A program made the position numbers and the translations under genes. From positions 1 to 7,448 of the forward strand of contig CALGRZ010000007.1 in assembly GCA_937880705.1 (NCBI GenBank): a stretch of 7,448 bases of DNA. Reading direction: 5' to 3'. A model generated the notes under the pieces. The model made no database searches. It saw only the letters and a list, made by a program, of their open reading frames with translations, and was not told the DNA's origin. Position 1 is the first letter of the stretch, and every line of letters begins with the position of its first letter. The DNA comes from an uncultured Alistipes sp. Its GTDB lineage: Bacteria > Bacteroidota > Bacteroidia > Bacteroidales > Rikenellaceae. Below are positions 1 through 4,322 of the stretch, piece after piece.

Positions 1-98
1 GCGAGGCCGGCGTGTCGAAGATGTCGTCAAGTATCTTTGGCGAGGCATTCTTCGGCGTACTTAAACTACCATTTAGAGCGATTAAACCTAAACAATAA
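1..98 (+). CDS. 3' end of an unidentified upstream gene (partial)
   Basis: The reading frame beginning at base 3 is open from the window edge to a TAA at 96-98. It encodes about 31 C-terminal residues ending in FGVLKLPFRAIKPKQ. The stop lies one base before the mazG ATG, the tight spacing seen again at the next junction, which is the main reason to prefer this frame. The peptide is hydrophobic/amphipathic with a basic end, which could be a membrane-associated tail, but too little is present to name a family. A competing frame (from base 2) ends at 62-64, and the mazG frame itself is open upstream, so the choice rests on gene packing. It starts before the window. Confidence 0.45.
   Translation, partial: EAGVSKMSSSIFGEAFFGVLKLPFRAIKPKQ
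32..39 (+). promoter_or_regulatory. possible -7 element for mazG (weak)
   Basis: TATCTTTG matches the Bacteroidetes TAnnTTTG -7 consensus and lies 60 bp before the mazG ATG. No TTTG or TTG is visible about 20 bp upstream, and the site would lie inside the tail of the preceding gene. It may be a chance match or a secondary internal promoter. Confidence 0.25.
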
Positions 99-99
99 T

Positions 100-879
100 A
101 TGGATAGACTGAAGGCCGAGAAGGCCACAACACGACTGCTCGACGTGATGGATAAGCTCCGCAAGGAGTGCCCCTGGGATCGTGAGCAGACATTCGAGAC
201 ACTGCGTAACAACACCATCGAGGAGACCTACGAGCTTGCCGATGCCATCACCGATAAGAATATGGAGGGCATCAAGGAGGAGCTTGGCGACCTGCTGTTG
301 CATGTCGTATTCTACTCAAAGCTGGGTGACGAGGCGGGTAAGTTTAACTATACGGATGTGGCTAATGCCGTGTGCGACAAGCTTATATACCGCCATCCAC
401 ACGTCTATGGCGACATACATGCCGACACCCCCGAGGAGGTGAAGCAGAATTGGGAGGCCCTCAAGCTGCGTAAGAAGAGCCGCAAGAGTGGTACGCTGGG
501 CGGTGTGCCTGTGTCGTTGCCCGCAATGGTCAAGGCCTTCCGCATCGGAGAGAAGGCGGCGGCTACGGGCTTCGATTGGGAGAGACGTGAGGATGTGTGG
601 GCCAAGGTCAAGGAGGAGCTTATGGAGGTGGATGCCGAGATACGAGCCGAGGATAGAGATAAGCTGGAGGGAGAGATGGGAGATCTCTTCTTCGCCCTTA
701 TCAACGCCTGCCGCCTCTATGGTATCGACCCCGAGGGTGCGCTGGAGCGTACCAACAAGAAGTTTATACGTCGTTTTAACTATATGGAGCAGCGCGCTGC
801 CGACCAGGGCATGACACTGCACGATATGACACTCGACCAGATGGAGAACTATTGGCAAGAATCTAAAACAAAGGAGTAA
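100..879 (+). CDS. mazG: MazG nucleoside triphosphate pyrophosphohydrolase
   Basis: A 259-residue cytoplasmic enzyme, close to the about 263 residues of E. coli MazG. The family hydrolyses NTPs and dNTPs to the monophosphate plus pyrophosphate, cleaning the nucleotide pool. Two MazG helical domains are visible. The N-terminal one carries CPWDREQT (24-31), EETYE (41-45) and EELGD (60-64). The C-terminal one carries EELMEVDAE (172-180) and GEMGD (191-195), the acidic Mg-binding set of the catalytic domain, followed by NKKFIRRF (219-226). The linker contains RHPHVYGD (98-105) and SLPAMVKA (139-146), both family signatures. I chose the ATG at 100 because homology begins within about 15 residues of it. 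An in-frame TTG at 37 would add 21 residues that overlap the upstream gene. There is no Shine-Dalgarno; the ATG follows the preceding stop by one base, which suggests coupling. Confidence 0.95.
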   Translation: MDRLKAEKATTRLLDVMDKLRKECPWDREQTFETLRNNTIEETYELADAITDKNMEGIKEELGDLLLHVVFYSKLGDEAGKFNYTDVANAVCDKLIYRHPHVYGDIHADTPEEVKQNWEALKLRKKSRKSGTLGGVPVSLPAMVKAFRIGEKAAATGFDWERREDVWAKVKEELMEVDAEIRAEDRDKLEGEMGDLFFALINACRLYGIDPEGALERTNKKFIRRFNYMEQRAADQGMTLHDMTLDQMENYWQESKTKE

Positions 880-880
880 T

Positions 881-1405
881 ATGGCACTTATAAGAAATGT
901 TCGTGGCCACGAGCCCGAGATCGGTAAGGATACATGGTTGGCCGAGACAGCAACCATTATCGGTGATGTGAAGATTGGCGAAAACTGCTCGATATGGTAT
1001 AACGCAGTGTTGCGTGGCGATGTCAACTCGATAACTATTGGCAACCACACCAACATCCAGGATGGCGCGGTGATACACACCCTCTACGATGGCTCGAAGA
1101 ACCCCTCGCAGACCCACATCGGTGACTATGTGTCGGTGGGTCACAATGCCGTTATTCACGGTGCTACCATCGAGGATAACTGTCTTATCGGCATGGGTGC
1201 CATAGTGCTGGATAATGCCGTGGTGGCCACAGGCTCGATTATCGCGGCGGGTGCTCTGGTGCTCTCGAACCAGAAGCTCGAGCCCTACTCGGTATATGCG
1301 GGTGTACCGGCCAAGAAGGTCAAGGATGTGACCCCGGAGCAGCGTGACGAGATCATCAAGCGCACGGCACGCGACTACCGCACCTACGCATCGTGGTACG
1401 AGTAG
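881..1405 (+). CDS. gamma-carbonic anhydrase-like hexapeptide-repeat protein
   Basis: A 174-residue protein of the gamma-carbonic anhydrase/YrdA/PaaY family. It has hexapeptide repeats through about residues 12-130, which form a left-handed beta-helix, and a C-terminal helix (about 152-172). These proteins are usually trimers with a metal ion at each subunit interface. The Cam-type residues are all present: R45 and D47 (in LRGDV), Q60 (NIQDG), and the three metal-ligand histidines H66 (VIHTLYDG), H88 (SVGHNA) and H93 (VIHGA). CO2 hydration is therefore possible, although many YrdA-type members show little or no measured activity. The ATG is one base after the mazG stop. An AAAGGAG Shine-Dalgarno at 870-876 lies inside the last mazG codons, so translation is probably coupled. 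There is no signal peptide, so the protein is cytoplasmic. Confidence 0.92.
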   Translation: MALIRNVRGHEPEIGKDTWLAETATIIGDVKIGENCSIWYNAVLRGDVNSITIGNHTNIQDGAVIHTLYDGSKNPSQTHIGDYVSVGHNAVIHGATIEDNCLIGMGAIVLDNAVVATGSIIAAGALVLSNQKLEPYSVYAGVPAKKVKDVTPEQRDEIIKRTARDYRTYASWYE

Positions 1406-1433
1406 CCCAAAGAGAGGGCTACAAGCCCTTGGG
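1406..1433 (+). repeat. imperfect hairpin directly after the carbonic anhydrase-like gene
   Basis: AGGGCT (1415-1420) pairs with AGCCCT (1424-1429) around an ACA loop. CCCA (1406-1409) pairs with TGGG (1430-1433), leaving a 5-nt bulge (1410-1414). It begins at the base after the stop codon. No U-run follows, so it is not a canonical intrinsic terminator; it might be an attenuating or mRNA-stabilising stem. The rest of the 79-bp gap up to 1484 shows no convincing -7/-33 promoter pair. Confidence 0.45.
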
Positions 1434-1484
1434 TTGATGCCACAGTGTTGGCTCGGCGCGCTTAATTACTTACCCCTAACGCCT

Positions 1485-2828
1485 ATGAAGATACAAAAAC
1501 ATACTATTGCTCTGCATCTGCTCATAGCTATCGCCTTGAGTCTGGTGATCAACTTCTCGTACCTGCTGCTGCCCATAATCACCGAGCGTGGCATGGACCA
1601 GCGTGGTGGCGATGATCACCTCGAGGGTGAGCACACCTCGGGCGTACTCCACATCACGGAGGATATGCACGGATATATCATCTGTGACTGCGAGGTGCGT
1701 GACAGCGTCTATGTCTCGGCATGGCAGGTGCACACGCTCAAGTTGATGGATGGTGACCACCTGAAGTTCACCTCACGACAGCTCAGCGGTGATAGCTACA
1801 CCGAGGAGCAGCGACAGGCCGCCCACCCACGCCTCGACGATATCGTAAGGCGCAATGGCGAGCCCTTTGACTTCGACGCGCTCTATGACCGTCCCAGCCG
1901 CACGGCCGAGTTTATATGGCAGATAGTCTACTACGCCCTTGTGTCGTTCCTGCTGCTTGTCATACTCACCTCGAAGCCGAGCAGTGGCCGTAGCGCGGGG
2001 CGTGCCTTTATGCACCGCATACTGTTGGCCGTCGTGGTGGCTATCGTGGCACTCTATTTCGCCCCCGTGATGTCGTTCAAGGATGGCCTGATGCGTATCG
2101 TCTTCTTCTTCCAGGGTGAGGCACGCGATAATGCCAATCTGGTGGTTATGACCAAGTGCCTCTTTATGTTGGTGGTGACAGTGCTATACTCATACACCTA
2201 CCAGCTTATGCGCCAACGCCAGACCATCGTCGTGGAGAACGAGCGACTTAAGACCGAGAACCTCTCGACGCGCTACAATATGCTTGTGGGTCAGATCAAC
2301 CCCCACTTCTTCTTCAACTCGCTCAACTCGTTGGCGATGCTCATCCGAGAGCATAACGAGGAGCGCGCACTGGAGTATATCGACCAGCTATCGTACACCT
2401 TCCGCTACATCATCCAGAATGGTCAGAGCGAGCGCACGACGCTTAAGGACGAGATGGCCTTTGCCGAGGCCTATGCCTACCTCTTCAAGATACGCTATGC
2501 CGACAAGCTCTTCTTCGACTTCGATATCGATGAGCAGTACCTCGACTGGACACTGCCCGCCCTGTCGTTGCAGCCTCTTATCGGCAATGCCGTGAAGCAC
2601 AACAGCATAACGACGAAGAACCCGTTGCATGTTGTTGTACGCACCATAGATGGTGTGCTCGAGATTGAGAATCCGAAGCATCCGAAGCTCAATTCGGAGC
2701 CCTCGACGGGTATCGGTCTTCAGAACCTGCGTAGCCGCTGGCAGATCATCACGGGCCACGATATCGAGATTATCGACCAGGAGGAGCGTTTCGTGGTGCG
2801 TATGCCTCTGGAAAAACCTAATAAATAA
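1485..2828 (+). CDS. LytS/YehU-family membrane sensor histidine kinase
   Basis: A 447-residue inner-membrane kinase. TM1 is about residues 8-31, TM2 143-162, TM3 177-195 and TM4 219-240. The positive-inside pattern puts residues 32-142 outside the cytoplasm as the sensor loop. A short charged helix (241-266) leads to the His_kinase domain of the LytS type, with GQINPHFFFNSLN (269-281) and phospho-acceptor H274. The ATPase domain has LQPLIGNAVKHN (362-373, N368) and the glycine box GIGLQNLRSR (409-418). The sensor loop holds H45, H50, H56, H62, H83, H92 and a CDC motif (67-69). Residues about 53-100 resemble the OB-fold of Rho by eye. I chose the ATG at 1485 because the first TM begins there. 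The frame extends to an ATG at 1344, inside the upstream gene, but that extension is unlike a signal sequence. The regulator gene follows after 6 bp. Confidence 0.93.
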   Translation: MKIQKHTIALHLLIAIALSLVINFSYLLLPIITERGMDQRGGDDHLEGEHTSGVLHITEDMHGYIICDCEVRDSVYVSAWQVHTLKLMDGDHLKFTSRQLSGDSYTEEQRQAAHPRLDDIVRRNGEPFDFDALYDRPSRTAEFIWQIVYYALVSFLLLVILTSKPSSGRSAGRAFMHRILLAVVVAIVALYFAPVMSFKDGLMRIVFFFQGEARDNANLVVMTKCLFMLVVTVLYSYTYQLMRQRQTIVVENERLKTENLSTRYNMLVGQINPHFFFNSLNSLAMLIREHNEERALEYIDQLSYTFRYIIQNGQSERTTLKDEMAFAEAYAYLFKIRYADKLFFDFDIDEQYLDWTLPALSLQPLIGNAVKHNSITTKNPLHVVVRTIDGVLEIENPKHPKLNSEPSTGIGLQNLRSRWQIITGHDIEIIDQEERFVVRMPLEKPNK

Positions 2829-2834
2829 CGACTT

Positions 2835-3605
2835 ATGAGAAGAGTTATCATCGTTGAGGATGAGACGGCAGCTGCTGTCAACCTGCGAAATATGCTTCGT
2901 ACCATCTCCCCCGAGAGCGAGGTGCTTGCCGTGCTGGAGTCGGTCGAGGAGGCTGTGGAGTACTTCCGCACAAAGCCCGAGGCCGATGTGGTATTTATGG
3001 ATATACACCTTGCCGACGGCGACTCGTTCAGCATCTTCCATAGCGTCGATGTCGACATACCCATCATCTTTACCACGGCCTACGACGAGTATGCCTTGCA
3101 GGCCTTCAAGGTCAACAGTATCGACTATCTGTTAAAGCCCTTCAAGGAGGATGACCTTAAGCGAGCACTCGACAAGTTGCAGAGGCTTACCTCGGCGGAG
3201 CGTGGCGACGAGCGCGCACGACGTGACCGCATGATCGAGGAGGTGCAGCAGCAGAGTGTTCAGGTGCTGCTGGTGCGCTATAAGGATAAGATCATCCCCG
3301 TGAAGATGGAGGAGGTCGCCTTCTTCTACACCTTTGCCGAGAAGGTGACGCTCACCACGCTGGAGGGTGTGAGCTACCCTGTGGATAAGACCCTTGAGGC
3401 CCTGTCGCAGCAGCTCTCGACGGTGGACTTCTTCCGTGCCAACCGACAGTTTATCGTCTCGCGCCGTGCCGTGAAGGATATAGCCGTATGGTTTGGCAGC
3501 CGCCTCGCGCTCAACCTCACCATAGCCACGCCCGAGCGTATAATCATCTCGAAGGCGCGTGTGCCCGAGTTCAAGCAGTGGCTGCGGTCGGTTCAACCCG
3601 CCTAA
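2835..3605 (+). CDS. LytTR-family response regulator
   Basis: A 256-residue cytoplasmic transcription factor and the obvious partner of the kinase 6 bp upstream. The receiver domain (1-115) has an acidic pocket in VEDE (7-10), phospho-acceptor D56 (FMDIHL), T80 (FTTAYDEYALQAF) and K101 (LLKPF). An acidic/basic linker (about 119-138) leads to a LytTR DNA-binding domain (about 145-250), with DKIIPVKMEEVAFFY and the family hallmark FFRANRQFIVSRRAV (199-213). LytTR proteins typically bind pairs of short direct repeats upstream of target promoters. The start codon has no Shine-Dalgarno, consistent with coupling to the kinase. The most likely local targets are the two downstream genes, which share a promoter-upstream motif; that link is inference. 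Confidence 0.95.
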   Translation: MRRVIIVEDETAAAVNLRNMLRTISPESEVLAVLESVEEAVEYFRTKPEADVVFMDIHLADGDSFSIFHSVDVDIPIIFTTAYDEYALQAFKVNSIDYLLKPFKEDDLKRALDKLQRLTSAERGDERARRDRMIEEVQQQSVQVLLVRYKDKIIPVKMEEVAFFYTFAEKVTLTTLEGVSYPVDKTLEALSQQLSTVDFFRANRQFIVSRRAVKDIAVWFGSRLALNLTIATPERIIISKARVPEFKQWLRSVQPA

Positions 3606-3630
3606 TGGTCGCCTCACCCGTGTCGTTGGT

Positions 3631-3640
3631 CGTTTCACGG
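3631..3640 (+). promoter_or_regulatory. shared upstream motif, copy 1 (candidate activator site)
   Basis: CGTTTCACGG begins 41 bp upstream of the -7 box at 3672. A 9/10 match, CGTTTCACCG, begins 41 bp upstream of the putative -7 box of the outer-membrane barrel gene. The site also sits in a 5-bp inverted repeat (CCGTG 3618-3622, CACGG 3636-3640), and GTCGTT occurs twice just before it (3622-3627, 3629-3634). ACGAA follows at 3651-3655, with a counterpart at 4200-4204. Confidence 0.4.
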
Positions 3641-3671
3641 AGAGCGCGGCACGAAGCCTTGATATTTGCCG

Positions 3672-3679
3672 TACCTTTG
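3672..3679 (+). promoter_or_regulatory. -7 promoter element for the small His-rich gene
   Basis: TACCTTTG is an exact match to the Bacteroidetes TAnnTTTG -7 consensus and lies 60 bp before the ATG at 3740, predicting a leader of roughly 50-55 nt. No TTTG is present at the usual -33 spacing (about 3648-3653); a TTTG at 3665-3668 is too close. A missing -33 box is compatible with an activator-dependent promoter. Confidence 0.6.
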
Positions 3680-3714
3680 TAACAGAAACAAGAGCGAAAA
3701 GCCTCGTTACAAAG
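3675..3714 (+). repeat. 9-bp inverted repeat spanning promoter and leader
   Basis: CTTTGTAAC (3675-3683) and GTTACAAAG (3706-3714) are perfect reverse complements separated by 22 bp. The left arm overlaps the -7 box, so most of that arm would not be transcribed. That favours a protein-binding palindrome over an RNA hairpin. The spacer contains AGAGCGAAAAG (3691-3701), repeated in the next leader. Confidence 0.4.
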
Positions 3715-3735
3715 TATTAACCATTAAAGTATTAA
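3711..3735 (+). repeat. direct repeat in the leader of the small His-rich gene
   Basis: AAAGTATTAA occurs at 3711-3720 and again at 3726-3735, a 15-bp period, ending four bases before the ATG at 3740. The repeat takes up the ribosome-binding region, which is AT-rich and has no Shine-Dalgarno. It could be a translational enhancer or an operator half-site pair. Confidence 0.4.
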
Positions 3736-3739
3736 GGCT

Positions 3740-4135
3740 ATGAAAAAGATGATGATTTTAACCCTTGCGCTGTCGGTGATGGCCATGGGTAGTGCAATGG
3801 CAAATGACTCGGTGGCGAACGTCGAGAAGAGCCCCAAGAAGGTAAACATCGAGGTCAACTATATCTGCGACGGCCACGGCCATGGTCACTATGCTCACTA
3901 TGGCCACAGCCACAAGGCGGTGAAGCCCATGAAGTACGATAAGAGCTATCGTGGCAACAAGCACAATAGGATGGTCAGCAAGCGTTTTGGAGTTCGCAGA
4001 CCCGGTTGTCCACTGTGCGAGGATCTTCGTCCCGGCAGTCGCCCCTACTCCGCTCACCGTGGTCCCAACGGTAAGGGCATGGGCCCGGGTCGCGGTCCCG
4101 GACATGGTCCCGGACATGGCCCCGAGCGCAAGTAG
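3740..4135 (+). CDS. small secreted His/Gly/Pro-rich protein of unknown function
   Basis: A 131-residue protein that I do not recognise as a named family. Residues 1-21 form a Sec signal peptide (MKK, hydrophobic core, AMA cleavage site before N22), so it is exported to the periplasm or beyond. The mature part is strongly basic. It has a His cluster GHGHGHYAHYGHSHK (45-59) beside C43, a CPLC motif (90-93) and a low-complexity tail with GPGRGPGHGPGHGP (115-128). The tail is built partly from a 12-bp DNA repeat, GGTCCCGGACAT, at 4094-4105 and 4106-4117. The His and Cys content suggests transition-metal binding; CxxC could also be redox-active. There is no LTxxQ Spy/CpxP motif and no lipobox. 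It has its own -7 element and a terminator after it, so it is likely monocistronic. Metal binding is inference. Confidence 0.8.
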   Translation: MKKMMILTLALSVMAMGSAMANDSVANVEKSPKKVNIEVNYICDGHGHGHYAHYGHSHKAVKPMKYDKSYRGNKHNRMVSKRFGVRRPGCPLCEDLRPGSRPYSAHRGPNGKGMGPGRGPGHGPGHGPERK

Positions 4136-4148
4136 GTAAAAAATTGGA

Positions 4149-4178
4149 GGGTGTCAGGTCAACTGACACCCCTTTTTT
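4149..4178 (+). terminator. rho-independent terminator after the small His-rich gene
   Basis: GGGTGTCAG (4149-4157) and CTGACACCC (4163-4171) form a perfect 9-bp stem with a 5-nt loop (GTCAA), followed by C and six T (4173-4178). It starts 13 bp after the TAG. An A-run at 4138-4143 on the other side could make it work in both directions, though no opposing gene is seen. Confidence 0.92.
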
Positions 4179-4180
4179 GC

Positions 4181-4202
4181 CGTTTCACCGATCGGGTGAA
4201 CG
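4181..4202 (+). promoter_or_regulatory. shared upstream motif, copy 2, within a palindrome
   Basis: CGTTTCACCG (4181-4190) is the second copy of the motif at 3631. Here it is half of a palindrome: TTCACC (4184-4189) and GGTGAA (4195-4200) flank GATCG, and CG extends both outer ends after one bulged T. It lies 41 bp upstream of the TATTTTCG box, so an activator or repressor site is plausible. It could also be a back-up stem after the terminator, but no U-run follows. Confidence 0.4.
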
Positions 4203-4209
4203 AACTTAC

Positions 4210-4241
4210 CGAAAAAAGTGCTATTTTCGCAGAGCGAAAAG
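4210..4241 (+). promoter_or_regulatory. putative -7 box with nested inverted repeats before the barrel gene
   Basis: TATTTTCG (4222-4229) is a one-mismatch version of TAnnTTTG. It is overlapped by TTTTCGC (4224-4230), which forms a perfect 7-bp inverted repeat with GCGAAAA (4234-4240) around AGA. Another CGAAAA copy lies upstream (4210-4215), so three arms can pair in alternative ways. AGAGCGAAAAG (4231-4241) is identical to 3691-3701 in the previous leader. From here to 4322 is an untranslated leader of about 80 nt containing GGCAG/CTGCC (4252-4256, 4267-4271) and no gene. Confidence 0.4.
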
Positions 4242-4322
4242 TGGTCAGATGGGCAGGGCTGCGAGGCTGCCGTTGTGCCACTGCAAGGCAAACGAAGAGA
4301 ATAGATAAAAACAGAATAAGTG

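Noticed and set aside
37..99. TTG-initiated N-terminal extension of MazG (21 residues)
   Set aside because: The family sequence begins near the ATG at 100, and the extension overlaps the open tail of an upstream gene in another frame.
1013..1021. RGD as an integrin-binding motif in the carbonic anhydrase-like protein
   Set aside because: R45 and D47 correspond to the conserved active-site Arg and Asp of gamma-carbonic anhydrases.
316..1080. 254-residue reading frame on the minus strand
   Set aside because: It runs antisense to mazG and the carbonic anhydrase-like gene, both with clear family motifs. Its translation shows no recognisable domain and reflects codon bias of the sense genes.
1344..1484. 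ATG at 1344 as the histidine kinase start
   Set aside because: It would overlap the carbonic anhydrase-like gene and put 47 residues without family resemblance before the first membrane helix. The ATG at 1485 gives a normal membrane N-terminus.
3618..3640. CCGTG/CACGG stem as a terminator of the kinase-regulator operon
   Set aside because: There are only 5 bp of stem, a 13-nt loop and no U-run. The conserved CGTTTCAC inside it is better explained as a regulatory site.
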